Source: Acanthosepion esculentum (Eukaryota; Mollusca; Cephalopoda; Sepiida; Sepiidae). Taken from it: DNA of 64,000 nt. The notes under the pieces were generated by a model, which saw nothing but the letters and a program-made list of their open reading frames with translations, did no database searches and was not told the DNA's origin. The stretch is taken from NCBI GenBank assembly GCA_964036315.1, contig OZ038480.1:11437703-11501702 (forward strand), given 5' to 3'. Shown here in pieces: positions 1-11,440 of the stretch; positions within the stretch are counted from its first letter, which is position 1; each line of letters begins with the position of its first letter. A program made the position numbers and the translations under genes.

Positions 1-35
1 GGGTTTTATAGCCTTGGATGGCAATTGGTCTAGGA
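1..35 (+). mobile_element. 3' end of a tRNA-derived SINE (family A)
   Basis: The phrase tatagccttggatggcaa also ends the SINE copies near 4490 and 41545. Only the tail is inside the window. Confidence 0.5.
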
Positions 36-43
36 GTAAATAA

Positions 44-216
44 ATTATGCAAAAACTGTCCAAACGTGATATTTTTCCGAGCGCTTTCTGTAATACTAAA
101 TACATACACACGACAATCTATTTCCAGTTAACATATTTCATCCTTGAAAATGGCTAAATGCTTCGCCGAAAGCTCTCGGAAAAATATAACATTTCGACAG
201 TTTTTGTATAATTTAT
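44..216. repeat. Imperfect palindrome (fold-back element)
   Basis: Arms of about 45 bp (44-90 and 170-216) share aaattatgcaaaaactgtc against gacagtttttgtataattt and both carry a ccga-agc core. The centre contains ttgaaaatggc...gccgaaa, a degenerate form of the hairpin module described elsewhere in the window. Confidence 0.6.
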
Positions 217-309
217 CTACTGAAAATAAAATAAATTATAAAATCATATGAGAAATTATATAAAAAAACTTAATCAAAGCACCTTGTTTGTCATATTTAA
301 TGACGCTTG

Positions 310-417
310 CATACACACACACACACACACACACATATATGTATATATATATATTACATGTTTATCTACATTTGAGAAGATAAAGAATAGAACATGAAGA
401 GTTAAAGAAAAGCACAC

Positions 418-464
<47 letters not shown>

Positions 465-615
465 AAGCTAGATTGAAAGATTGATATAAAAGAGATTCTA
501 TATATATGTTCGTATATTTTTTAATCCTAATTTCTTTCATCATTACTTTCTACATATAAGATAGATGAAGGCTAAGATGAATGAAAATGATAAATCTTCT
601 CATTACATCTATTAT

Positions 616-681
<66 letters not shown>

Positions 682-690
682 GCGTGTGTC
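310..690. repeat. CA and TA microsatellite cluster
   Basis: (CA)n at 314-332, (TA)n at 421-458 and about 619-665, then a short TG run. Short peptides read from here are low-complexity IYIYIY. From 690 to 1225 I see nothing recognisable. Confidence 0.9.
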
Positions 691-1224
691 ATGCATATAT
701 ATAAAATAGATGAGAAAAGGACAAAAGAATAACAAACGAAAAGGCGTATTTTTGTTCCCACCCACTCCCAATACATTTTGAAAACTTCTAAAGTTGTTCA
801 AGTTGTAGATATTGATGAATTCTTTGTGTTCCTGATAACATTTCCCAAGTGCGCAAAATATCTATTATCCATAATGGAATAGTCCAGATTAACAATATCT
901 CGGGATGCCTTCGCAACAACCATGACTCGGATATGTGGAGATAAGGTCCATCAGAAATATGTTAGCCCCAAAGAAGTCAGTATAGCTTATGAAATGAGTG
1001 AGTGTGTGCAAGCGAATAAAAGGGGAGATGTGCTCAAAGATAGACAAATAAATAAAAGGAAAAAAATAACCTCTTCATGTCGACTGCAAAGAATGAGAAA
1101 ATGAATATCACTGTTTGCATTTATGGAAAACGAAGCATTTAAAGATGTCCGCATTCAGCAAAATGAAATAATGTTATTTTTTGGAAACTTTTAGATGAAG
1201 CATTTTCATTCTTATTTTTTAGCT

Positions 1225-1811
1225 AGTTTTATTCCATCTTATTATTGTTGCTTTTTATCCTAACACTCTGGCTCTATACACTCTTCATTATTACTATTAT
1301 TACTAGTTTTATTCCATCTTATTATTGTTGCTTTTTATCCCAACACTCTGGCTCTATACACTCTTCATTATTACTATTATTTTATTACTAGTTTTATTCC
1401 ATCTTATTATTGTTGCTTTTTATCCCAACACTCTGGCTCTATACACTCTTCATTATTACTATTATTTTATTACTAGTTTTATTCCATCTTATTATTGTTG
1501 CTTTTTATCCCAACACTCTGGCTCTATACACTCTTCATTATTACTATTATTTTATTACTAGTTTTATTCCATATTATTATTGTTGCTTTTTATCATAACA
1601 CTCTGGCTCTATACACTCTTCGTTATTACTATTATTTTATTACTAGTTTTATTTCGTCTTATTATTGTTGCTTTTTATCCCAACACTCTGGCTCTATACA
1701 CTCTTCATTATTACTATTATTTTAGTATTAGTTTTATTCCATCTTATTGTTGCTTTTAATTCCAACACTCTGGGTCAATACACTCTTCACTATTATTTTC
1801 ACTTTATTACA
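1225..1811 (+). repeat. 85-bp minisatellite, about 7 copies
   Basis: The phrase attccatcttattattgt recurs at 1231, 1311, 1396, 1481, 1566, 1651 and 1736, so the period is 80 once and then exactly 85. Copies are nearly identical, with divergence rising at the 3' end. The in-frame repeated peptides (LWLYTLFIITIILL) are a by-product because 85 is not a multiple of 3. Nothing recognisable lies between 1812 and 2486. Confidence 0.92.
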
Positions 1812-2486
1812 AAAGACAAGTGAAATTTTTTTCAAACTGTGTCACTTCCACAAATTTGACAATATCCTGAAAACTCAGAATATCTTTTGGGAAGGTCTTT
1901 TTGGTTATTACCAAACATTTTGCGGCACCTCTCCTCATACCCAGTATTACACTTTATCTTTGTTGTTTTTCATCACAACACACTCGGTTTATACATTCTT
2001 TGATTGTCAGAACAAACAGTCAGAAATTGGGACTAAAGAATTAACTTCTAATGAGACTTGAACTAATGTCTCATATTTCAAGAGTCTCTCTTTCAAATAA
2101 TATAACGCCAATCATTTCATCACAGAAGGTTCAACAATTAAGACAAACACAGATCCACGGCCATTTGGATATTTTCTTCTCCACACCAGTTTCATTTTTT
2201 TTCTCCTTTCAAATAATAATCGGTTGATATTTTTTCTAAACATTCAATTGATGAATTTTCACTGTTATCTCGTTTTGCCTCGGGATTAAAAATCATAGAA
2301 AAGTCATCATTTATTTTCGGATCATAGAAGTCAACGTGCAGCTTCAGGTGTATGGGGTGGAGTTGTCAGCCTTTTCTCCAACCTATTTTTTTACCTGGGT
2401 TTGAGATGCCTATTTTGTATTTGCTTCTCTTAGTTGAACTGTTTTTAAATGTGTAAAGAACTCCAATTGCTGGCAAGGAAAATGGT

Positions 2487-2787
2487 TTAATTTGGTTTGT
2501 TTTTCGGCATATCAACCTCAATGGGTTATTTAATGCCGACAACATTTTTAGGATAGATTCGTATGAATAAATATGTATTCTTTGGTTCAGATTGGTTTGG
2601 TTTATTTTATTTTACGGCATATCAACCTCAATGGGTTATTTAATGCCGACAACATTTTTAGGATAGATTCGTATGAATAAATAGAATATGTATTCTTTGG
2701 TTTAGATTAGTTTGGTTTATTTTGTTTTACGACATATCAACCTCAATGGGTTATTTAATGCCGACAACATTTTTAGGATAGATTTTG
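2487..2787 (+). repeat. Tandem repeat of about 110 bp, 3 copies
   Basis: The phrase atcaacctcaatgggttatt is at 2511, 2621 and 2736. Each unit ends in ttaggatagattcgtatg; the third is truncated. Confidence 0.9.
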
Positions 2788-2870
2788 ACAAATCTAGAGT
2801 GTATTAGAGTGACTAAAACGTTAAATGTTTTTCACCCCCCACCCCAAAGGAGAAAGACTGATTGTGGATT

Positions 2871-3437
2871 TACACCCTTGTGTAAATTAATTGAAACAAA
2901 ACGAATAATTCTGTTATTATTTACTTTCTTTGTATTTTTCCAATGAAACATGACCCAGTCCACATGTTAGTACTTCGTATGTCCATTCCACGAAATATTT
3001 CCTTGCAGATTTACCACAGATTCTTGATTGGAAATAAATCAGGAGAGTTTTCAAGCCAGTCTATAGTACTTTGATTTGCTCACTGGTTAGGCTTGCCAGT
3101 GTGTTTGTGCAGCGTTACAATTTCACACGCTTCCTTGGAGTAACATCCATTGCAGACACTGGCTATAGGACAACTAATCGACAGTCGAGACAATAGTGTC
3201 TGGGTGTGATAAAAATCTGATTCAATCACGTATGATGCAATATTTTTCAAGACCAAACAAATTTCATCATACACCCCGAAAATAGATTCATATTATTGCA
3301 TATAACTGCAAATATGCTAATCTAAGGAAAAATAGAAATCGATTACACCCTGTCAATCCAGTGGGTCTAAAACTGACCGTGTGGTGAAAGAAAGGAAACT
3401 AAAGCAGTTGTTTCAATTAATTTGTACAAGGGTGTGT
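2871..3437 (-). mobile_element. Degenerate Tc1/mariner-type transposon
   Basis: Inverted ends: cacccttgtgtaaattaatt (2873) against aattaatttgtacaagggtg (3416-3435). On the minus strand around 3070-2990 the reading STIDWLENSPDLFPIKNLW corresponds to the Tc1 signature WPxxSPDLNPIENLW. The open stretch 3274-3080 just upstream probably continues it (KHTGKPNQ). There is no intact transposase; at about 570 bp the element is internally deleted. From 3440 to 4310 I see no feature. Confidence 0.7.
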
Positions 3438-4317
3438 AACAGATTTACTATCAGACAATAGTCGCATTACGATAAATAGATTCTCAATGAATAGTTAAAT
3501 TATTTCATTCAAGATATTGAATTATTAACGTACCCAGCAATTTCTTTTAATAATTCCATCCCGTTTAAGGTGATACAGTGGGGTTAATATCAGAAAATGA
3601 AAGAGTCTGAGAAAAAAAACATTTTGAAGGATCGATTACAATAAAAGAACAGGACTCAAGGAAACAATTCAATGGAAAGAAAGAAACCGGAAGGGAGATC
3701 CACAGGCGCGAAGTGCGAGAGAAGAAAATGTCAGAATAGAACTTACAGTTACAATTGCAACTGAAAAATGGTAAGACATAGCTGCGAATTTAGTACTGAA
3801 AATATTTCTAACCAAATTCTCTGCGCCCGTTATATGTCAATGCGGTGTAGGATATATATTTACTTTAAAGAAATATAATTTTTAAAGTTGAGCAAAGTCA
3901 TATAAACTTGCAGAAAACCATTAAACATATGGTTACATGCATCAACTTCAACTGTAAATTGATGAGACCTAGCTGTCAATTTAGTACTGCGCTCAAATTT
4001 GTAAAGTCAAGGTCTCAAAGAAGAAAGCCCGTTAAAACAGTTACCATGAAAATATAGAAATGCTTCCGAGAACTGTATTGTCTAAAAGTTGATTTAGGGC
4101 AATGTATGAAAGAGATGTGGCATTTCTCGTCCTCATGAAGTTTGTTCTTCATTGGAATGTGAAATAATTTTTATTGTATAGTTTTTATGGGTCATCAGTT
4201 AGCAATGTTACTCCCTGTTGTACTGGACAAGTTATGGCGCAGAAGAATTCTCTGGAAAAGTAAAAGAGTGTAGCAGATTGTACCCTAGATAATTTCTGAC
4301 AAGGGCATCTTATAACC

Positions 4318-4530
4318 CAGTACCCTATGGGAGGCACAGTGGATAGCAGCTCGGATTGAGAAATCGGAGAACTGGGTTCGAATTCCAGTCGAATCCATTA
4401 CATTCACCTTGAGAAAGGTATGAATTCTCCTTTTCTCCCTCGAAGCTAAATAGCAGGACAGACTGGGTTCTATAGCCTTGGATGGCAACTGATCTACTTC
4501 AGAAAGAAATAGCAACCTACTGCGGGAAAA
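4318..4530 (+). mobile_element. tRNA-derived SINE, family A (no 5S part)
   Basis: A-box-like ggcacagtggatagcagctc and B box ggttcgaattcc lie about 45 bp apart. The body includes tcgaatccattacattcacc and gagaaaggtatgaattctcc, and the tail is tatagccttggatggcaac. The same body appears at 41393 and 57061. It is not a tRNA gene: it has no folded anticodon arm or acceptor end. From 4531 to 5034 nothing was recognised. Confidence 0.75.
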
Positions 4531-5034
4531 AAATCTGCCTCGTAAGTCATGTATCGAAAGATACATGATCGCCTAAGCATGTATCACGCATGGCACATAA
4601 CTGACTGACCCTATGATCACACGTTATATTTCAATAGAGCAGGCCTCAGTAAAAGCTCAACAAAAATGAATAAATAAATTAAAAAAAGTAAAAGTTAATT
4701 GAGTCTTGATCCCATAGCACTGAGCATACCATCAAACGTTTTAAAGACTTAAGTAGAGAGTACTCAAAATATAATGTCGATCGTACCTTATATACGAATA
4801 AAGTAGGTCCCTCCAAAAAATAGATACGTATTAATCTTCAGTTTTGGTATTAAACGTACCATTGAACATACCATGTTGCTGCAAATAATATTCTCCTACC
4901 AATTATCAATAATTTTAAGGATTTTAAATACCATTCATCGGATTTAGCTAAAATCTATAACTTGATAACAGGAAACTCAGGCGACACAGAGACGTTCACT
5001 TGTAAGCAAGATTCTTCTTTTCAGACTGTGAAGG

Positions 5035-5350
5035 TGTGTCCTTTCTTGGACGTAGGCCTTATCCAGATCATGGGGAGAAAGAGGTCATATTCCTACTGCA
5101 CTATCTAGGTAGGGTCGGGTGTGACACGTTTACGCGGTTCATGACGCCTAGCTGAATCTGGACTGGAATTCGAACTCGGCTCTCTGATTTCTCATTCCGA
5201 GCTGTTACACCATTACACCACCCGCACATCCAAGCCAACAGAACCTGGTATTCTCAAGCGGTCACCCATCTTCGTACTTCCCGGGATCGACGTTGTTGAA
5301 CTTCGGTGATCTATCGAGAACCGGTGTTTCAGCGAGATATGGCCGTAAGC
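5035..5350 (-). mobile_element. 5S rRNA-tRNA dimeric SINE
   Basis: Reading the minus strand from 5350, 119 bp match 5S rRNA along its whole length: gcttacggccatatctcgct at the start, the region around gatcaccgaagttcaacaac, gatgggtgaccgcttgagaa, and an end at ggttctgttggctt (5232). A tRNA-like part follows immediately (5231-5163) with gtgtaatggtgtaacagctc and B box gttcgaattcc. A body with a CT-rich stretch continues to about 5035. The 5S segment is substituted at several conserved positions and fused, so it is not a functional rRNA gene. Confidence 0.85.
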
Positions 5351-5822
5351 TAAGCAAGTCTATGCCAGGTGAAATTTCCTTTTCCGCACTGAACGAGAGG
5401 TCGGAAGAGAATCACAAAGCAGTCGACTAGCAAATAGCATGGAATCATGTCTCACCTTCAGTAATTAGTTTCGTTTTTTTAATGAACAGCTTTATAGTAC
5501 ACAGTGAAAATTTATAGTCCTAAGTCATTCTAACGGACTTCCTCACTCAAAGCTACTTGACATTTTCTACTAACGCTTTTGATAACGAAAATGTTATATT
5601 AAAAAATTACAAAGTACAGTTCACATGTACACACCATGCCAAGGATACCTTTTGTGTATAGTGTAGATAAAACTAGAGTTCACATTTTTACATTTGATAT
5701 AGGTTCTACTCCTATCTATGTAAATTATTGCTTGAATTCACACAATTTCGTCCTATGCAATACATGGCCATGACAACCAATGTGTTGACCTCAATAATTT
5801 ACTGTGTAACCGTATTAAGAAC

Positions 5823-5854
<32 letters not shown>

Positions 5855-5922
5855 CTTCTTCTTCTTCTTCTTCTTCTTCTTCTTCTTCTTCTTCTTCTTC
5901 TTCTTCTTCTTCTTCTTCTTCT
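5823..5922. repeat. (TTG)n(TTC)n microsatellite, 3' tail of a minus-strand LINE
   Basis: About 10 TTG then about 23 TTC units. On the minus strand this is a (GAA)n(CAA)n tail directly after the LINE end, as RTE-type LINEs often have; the LINE copy at 7845-8225 also ends in gaagaagaag. Poly-E/poly-Q, poly-S and poly-F readings across it are artefacts. 5351-5820 has no recognised feature. Confidence 0.9.
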
Positions 5923-5929
5923 ATGCGCA

Positions 5930-7040
5930 GTGTTACTTCAGGACGTGGGCAATCATAGCTCTTCATAATTTTCTGTCCTTTGTAGCTCTTAGTGAATATT
6001 GTCATTTCGCTATCTCTCCTAATCCCTGTTCTGTCAACCATTTACATCAGCTCGCTTGGTTGGTCATACGTTGCATTCTTCTTGCCATTCTGGTTCTAAG
6101 TAAAATTGTATTTTAGTTGCCAACTTCCTTAGAGATTCCTCATTAGACCCAGGGGTTCTCAGTTTGCAAAATCCCTGTTCTGTCAACCATTTACATAAGC
6201 TCGTTAGATTGGTTATGCGTTGCATTCCTCTTACCATTCTGGTGCTAAATATAATTGCATGTTTAGTTGCCATCTTCCTTAGAGATTCCTCATTAGACCC
6301 AAAGATTCTGAGTTTACAAAATCCCTGTTCTGTTAAACATTTACATAAGTTCGCTAGGTTGGTTCTGCGTTGCATTTCTCTTGCCATTCTGGTTCTAAAT
6401 TAGAGGTTACTCAATAGTTCTTCCTTAGAGATTACTCAATAGTCTTAGCGATTCCCAGTTTACATAATCCCTGTTCTGTCGACCATTTACATAACCTTGT
6501 TAGTTTGGTCATGCGTTGCATTCCTCTTGCCATTCTGGTTGTAAGTATAATTTTACTTTCAGTTGCCATCTTCCTTAGTGCTTCCTCATTAGTTCGAGGG
6601 ATTCTCCGTTTGCAAAATCCCTGTTCTGTCAATCATTTACATAAGCTCGTTATATTGGTCATACGTTGCATTATTCTTGCCATTCTGGTTCTAAGTATAA
6701 TTGTACTTTTAGTTGCCATCTTGCTTAGAGATTACTCAATAGTCTCAGCGATTCCCAGTTTGTAAAATCCCTGTTCTGTCAACCATTTACATAACCTTGT
6801 TAGGTTGATTATGCGTTGCATTTTTCTTGCTATTCTGGTTTTAATATAATTGTACTTTTAGTTGCCATCTTCCTTAGAGATTCCCCAATAGTCTCAGCGA
6901 TTCCCAGTTTGCAAAATACTTGTTAGGTTGGTTATGTGTTGCATTCATCTTGCCATTCTGGTTCTAAGTGTAATTGTACTTTTAGTTGCCATCTTCCTTA
7001 GAGCTTCCTCATTAGTACCAGGGTTTCTCAGTTTACAAGC
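5930..7040 (-). repeat. Tandem array built from a LINE C-terminus, period 145-150 bp, about 7 units
   Basis: The phrase cctgttctgtc recurs at 6025, 6174, 6324, 6469, 6619 and 6769, with a deleted seventh unit near 6917. On the minus strand the units read repeatedly as MARGMQRxTNLTSLCKWLTE followed by QGFCKLRxPGSNEESLRKMA. This corresponds to the RTE-like LINE segment RGKQRITYLTILCEWLAEQG seen intact at 7395-7680. The outermost unit (5935-6020) continues into the normal LINE end. Confidence 0.85.
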
Positions 7041-7394
7041 AAAAAGTAAAGAATAAAAACTCAGATTATTTCAGAAATTCAACGTAGACTATCTTAAGTG
7101 AATTCTTTGTGAAGCTCTAGTGATATCAGCAAAAAGAATCATCTAAAAGAAAATCAGATAATAAAAGACAATGTAGATAGCAGATATAATTCTCATACTG
7201 GGACAAAACAGCAAACAATTCCAAGGAATAACACAACATATAGGCTTAGAAACATGAGAATTAAATACAAGCAAACAAAATATGAATGGCTCAACGAAAA
7301 TTGTGTAGAAAAGAAACACTTTTGAATTTAAGCAAAGCTGGCATGCATATGTTTTGTCCTTTCTTTTCTTTTCTTTTCTTTTCTTTATGTGCTT

Positions 7395-7680
7395 CTTCTT
7401 TGTGTCATATACCTTCAGGACGTGAGCGATCATGGCTCTCCACAAATCCATATCTTTTATAGCTCGTAGTACATTTTGTCTTTTCGCTATCTCTCGTGCT
7501 CCCTGTTCAGCCAACCATTCACACAATATCGTTAGGTAGGTTATTCGTTGCTTTCCTCTCTTTCCCTTGCCTTGAATACTCCCTTTGAGTGTCAAAGTTT
7601 CTAAGTTCTCTTTTCTCGTTATGTACCCTAGAATGTTTAAAGAACGAAAAGTGCGACACTGAAATCCGAAGGTGCATATG
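7395..7680 (-). pseudogene. RTE-like LINE, C-terminal end of ORF2
   Basis: The minus-strand reading includes ILGYITRKENLETLTLKGSI, then KRGKQRITYLTILCEWLAEQ, ending LWRAMIAHVLKVYDT. This C-terminal signature, followed by a microsatellite tail, recurs in six other copies here. Only the last ~95 residues remain; an AAAAG/GAA-type tail precedes it on the plus strand near 7360-7400. Confidence 0.8.
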
Positions 7681-7844
7681 GATAACAAAAGTTGTCTGCC
7701 AAAAAACTAAAACTAAAAAGAAAAAGCAATATATTAAGAAACAGGAAAAACAAATGTTAGAAACGAAGAGTACTGAACTGTCATTTTTATATCAGTCCTC
7801 CTTTAAGGCAATGGATGATGGACAGTCTCCTCACAGATGAAGAA

Positions 7845-8225
7845 AAAACTTGAAGCAACAGAAATGTGGTTCTACAGAAGGATGCTGAGAACACTACAGA
7901 CTGAACATGTAAGCAACGACGAAGTTTTATAGAAAGTGCAAACAAAAAGGACACTTATACTTAACACCAGAAAGATGCAGTTGAAATTACTAGCGCACAT
8001 ACTGAGGAAAGAGGGCTTAGAAAATTTAACACTCAAAGGTTATATAGAAGGCAAGAGGGATAGAGGAAATCAGCGCAGAAGCTACTTAACGAGCTGGTGT
8101 AAATAGCTGGCAGAAGAGTGTTTATGAAAGCTAGTAAAAACACAAAATTTACTAACACCTACAAAGGATACGGAAATTGTGGAGAGCCATGATCGCCCGC
8201 GCCCTTCACACAGAAGAAGAAGAAA
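7845..8225 (+). pseudogene. RTE-like LINE, C-terminal end of ORF2
   Basis: The plus-strand reading KKLEATEMWFYRRMLRTLQT continues into RKMQLKLLAHILRKEGLENL and then DRGNQRRSYLTSWCK, with internal stops (for example after NDEVL and after SWCK). It ends with gatcgcccgcgcccttc and a short (GAA)n tail. It is tail-to-tail with the copy at 7395-7680. Nothing was recognised from 8226 to 8950. Confidence 0.8.
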
Positions 8226-8949
8226 CTTAAAAAAACAAAAAAAAAACTTCAATGATTTCTTTAATGATATGTAAATTATGATGCTAGGAATTTTTGCATC
8301 AATATTGCTCAGGAAAACTTCCTTCTGTGACAGATTCAACCTCTTCCACTATGCCACAGATAGCAAGACCCGAAAAACACATCAATACAAACCGACTTGA
8401 TACAAACTTTATATAATTAGACTATCTTTTGGCATTGAAGAAAGGAGAGAACGAGTTTAAAGGCTGTAAAAGATAGAAAGAGAAAAAGAGAAGCGTTAGG
8501 GATTGGTCGGGGAGCGGGGGCGGGGGAAGAGGTGGGTAGGGTAAGGGAGTTTAGATAGGAGACAAGAAAATAGCCTCAAGTGATTGAAAATTCCAAGCAC
8601 AGAGAGAGGAGCTATCAGAAACCATAGTTAAAAGTGATAACAAATGCTGAAACACAGATTACAAACGTTGTGTGATAGTCGAACACAACAATAACCACTA
8701 AATTATTATTTCTCATTTGCGCATGCGCACACATACAAAACAGTAACAATCATTCGCACCAACCCTTCTTCTCTATCTGTCATACAGACAGGCGCACATA
8801 CGCGCGCGTTTATATGCTTTCATTGCTGTATGAGGACAACTAAATAATCTTTTACCTTCGCATCCATTCGTAAACATTCACATTATCTTTCTTGGCCTTA
8901 CAAATATATGTATCCAATGATAAAAACAAAAGAAAAGAAAACAAATCCT

Positions 8950-9735
8950 AACATTATCGAGAGAGGAAGAAAGGGTGAAGTAAGAGAGAAAAATAAAGAG
9001 AGAGAGAGAGAGAGAAAGAAAGAGAGAGAGAGATGGAGAGAGATTGATAAGTAGGCGAGAAGACAGAGAGCGATAAGCGAGGGGAAAGATAGGTAGATGA
9101 AGACAAAGAGAGAGGGAGAATGTGTGCAAGTGAGTGAGTAAGTGAGTGAGTGAGAGGTGAAAGAAGACAGAGAAAAAGAGTAGGTGAAAACAGAGAAAGA
9201 GAGAGAGAGAAAGTTAAAGAAGAGAGAGAGTCTGAGTGAATAAGAAATAAGTGAAGGCAGAGAGAATGAGCGAGAGGTAAGAGGACAGAGAGAGAGAGAG
9301 AGAGAGAAAGAAAGAGAGGTAGGTGATGAAAGAGAAAGTGTGAGTGAGATGAAGCTGAAAGTAGGAGGAGAGTGAATGATAGGTAGGGGAAGATAGAAAG
9401 TAAGTGAGATACAGAGAGGAGATAGAGAGATAACAAGTTAGGGAAAAAAGAGAATGAAGTGTGTGTGTGGGGGGGAGCAAAACAAATTGAGAATGTGTGG
9501 GAGATAGAAGAAGACATAGAGAATGAGGGATAAAATAAGACACACAGAAAGAAAGAAGAAGACAGAAAGATAGGGAGAGGGGGTGAGCAAGTCAGGAAGT
9601 GGAGTGATAGAAAGAGAGAGGAGAAGAAAAGCTAGAAGAATTAGAGCGAAAGAAAGCGGGAGGTAATTCAAAGAAGAGAAGCAAAAGGAAAGTATGAAGG
9701 AGAGAAGAAAAAGGGGAGAGAAAAGAACGGATATG
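8950..9735 (+). repeat. Polypurine tract (GA-rich) of about 0.8 kb
   Basis: The plus strand is almost entirely A and G with short (GA)n runs and GTGAGT-type interruptions. Serine/leucine-rich minus-strand ORFs across it have no domain and arise from composition. Confidence 0.9.
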
Positions 9736-9847
9736 TAAAAGTGGCTTATTTAACAACAAGAGACAAGTGTCAGAAATCAAAACGTTATTCGCAGTCTTTT
9801 CTATAACATCACCCAAATGTAAATTCCTCAAATACACAGGATTTTAT

Positions 9848-10421
9848 AAAGGGTGTTCCAATAACTTGGACAGATTTTAAATATGAATTAAGTTTAAGCG
9901 TCTAGTGATTTTTTCTTTTCTTTCAGATTTAACAACTTAAGTTTTTGGCAATTTCAACCATGTAGAGATTAATAATCAAACAACGTGTTAAAGTTATCGA
10001 AGCCTATTACGAAAATGGACGTTCAAACAGAAATGCATTTTGCGTACTTCGTGATTTTTTGGTCAACATAATCGACCAACCGAGAGTGCAATTGGAAACG
10101 ATGTGACGTTGTTGTGGAAAGGTTCAATTCCTGCGCGCGATGACGAATAGAGGTGTCTAGATTTTCGGCCACATTCTCGTGCACTGCAGCAGTGTTTTCA
10201 GCTGAGCGGCGTAAACGAGCATGCAATGGTGTTTTCACATCTGCCAGTTTGTTTGAATTTACGAACAATTTTTCCAACTTTAACACATTGTTTGATTGTT
10301 AATCTTTCCAGGGTTGAAATTGCCAAAGACTTCAGTTGTTAAATGTGAAAGAAAAAAAAACCTTAGACGCTTAAACTTAATTCACATTTAAAATCGGTCT
10401 AAGTTATTGGAACATCCTTTA
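9848..10421. mobile_element. Fold-back mariner-like element with two inverted half-transposases
   Basis: Terminal inverted repeats begin aagggtgttccaataactt on the left; the right-end complement begins aaggatgttccaataactta, next to TA. The plus strand from about 9975 reads IIKQRVKVIEAYYENGRSNR, a DUF4817-type N-terminus of mariner-like transposases, up to about 10100. The minus strand (10286-10100) reads KLADVKTPLHARLRRSAENT and later RHRAQELNLSTTTSHRF, the following helix-turn-helix region. The two halves face each other, so the centre is an inversion junction and neither half can give a full protein. Confidence 0.75.
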
Positions 10422-10679
10422 TAATGTTAGTCTGACCTTAATGTTAGCCGAGGTAGCCGAATACATTTTTTCAACTGATATTAGTATTAAGTGTTCAAGA
10501 TTTCAAATTTTGATTTTAAAGCAGTCAGTGCCCAGTCAAATTTTGATTTTAAAACATTGGCGCAAGACGATCTTCTTGTCTGCTTTCTTATAATTTGATC
10601 TTGTGTCAAATTTAGTAAATAACAAGGTAAGTAAAATGTTTTTGCTAAATGTTTACCTAATACCTGGCTCAAGAGCAAC

Positions 10680-10975
10680 TTACGGAAGAGGTTTACCAAA
10701 TGCTTATTTCCACGAGATCAGACCTTCACAGCAAGGACCAGCCATACCACATACACAAAGTCGATTCATCCTCATTCCCCTCATATTCCATTGGTAGGGA
10801 GGAAGTTCCATTCCGACAGCTTTTCCTCAACATCTGTTAATTTTTGGAACAGACTCCCGAGAGGATGCTTCCCCGATCACTCCAATCTTAACCTCTCGTG
10901 TTAACCGTTATCTATAACTAGATATCTTCATAATAGTAACCCCTTACTCTCTCTTTGTATGCTTTTACAACACAA
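10680..10975 (+). pseudogene. LINE (second family, jockey/CR1-like) 3' end
   Basis: The plus strand reads AYFHEIRPSQQGPAIPHTQS, then in another frame FGTDSREDASPITPILTS, then ttaaccgttatctataac and a conserved 3' UTR. The same block occurs at 13535-13880. The frame is broken by indels. It corresponds to the RT C-terminus type ...FFPRTAxLWNSLPxECFPxxYNLxxFKSxVNRYL. Confidence 0.65.
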
Positions 10976-11440
10976 CCTCATTCAATGAGGTTAATATATG
11001 CACGGGTAGTAATTGCAGATTATAAGGATATGTAGGATAGATAGCGGTTGACCCTAGATTTGAAGAAGTTAAGATTGCCGTGATCGGGGAAACATCCACT
11101 CGGGGGGGTCTTTCCCACGAAGTAGCGGTTCTCGGGAAGAAGCTTTCCAAATGGAACTTCCTCCTTACCAATGGAATACGAGGGGGGTGAGGATGATTCG
11201 ACTCTGTGGTTGTGGCATGTCTGGTCTTAGCTGTGAAGGTTTGAACCCGTGGAACTAAGGAATCTGGCTCGTCTGTATATTTGTTATGGAAATAATGATA
11301 TGCTAGCGATAGGCTTGTGATGTTTCGTCTGTGGGAGATGAATTGAAGGGTGGAAAACCATCCACAAGGCAGCGTGAATACTTTTGAACTCTGTCAAGGC
11401 TGAAAAGAGGGGATTAGTTAGTTTCAGCTAAGATATAGCA
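10976..11440 (-). pseudogene. LINE (second family) 3' end, opposite orientation
   Basis: The minus strand reads LKLTNPLFSALTEF, then IHAALWMVFHPSIHLPQTKH, and near 11160 VRRKFHLESFFPRTATSWER. This is the RT C-terminus with frame breaks. It sits tail-to-tail against the copy at 10680-10975. Confidence 0.7.

Noticed and set aside
4325..4400. tRNA genes at the A/B box pairs (also 23015, 41395, 44550, 57070)
   Set aside because: Each has promoter boxes but continues into a repeated body shared between loci and lacks a convincing cloverleaf, so they are SINE heads.
5799..6041. Poly-Glu/poly-Gln and poly-Phe or poly-Ser readings
   Set aside because: They are translations of the (TTG)n(TTC)n tail of a LINE.
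8855..8925. Possible small minus-strand exon ending ATGCGAAG|gtaaaa
   Set aside because: Open for about 24 codons, but no good acceptor and no resemblance to the PR-domain continuation expected downstream of 15150.
8954..9517. 187-codon Ser/Leu-rich minus-strand frame, and similar ones at 43382-43766, 46101-46767 and 52539-53209
   Set aside because: All lie in polypurine tracts; composition alone keeps these frames open and frames overlap in two phases.
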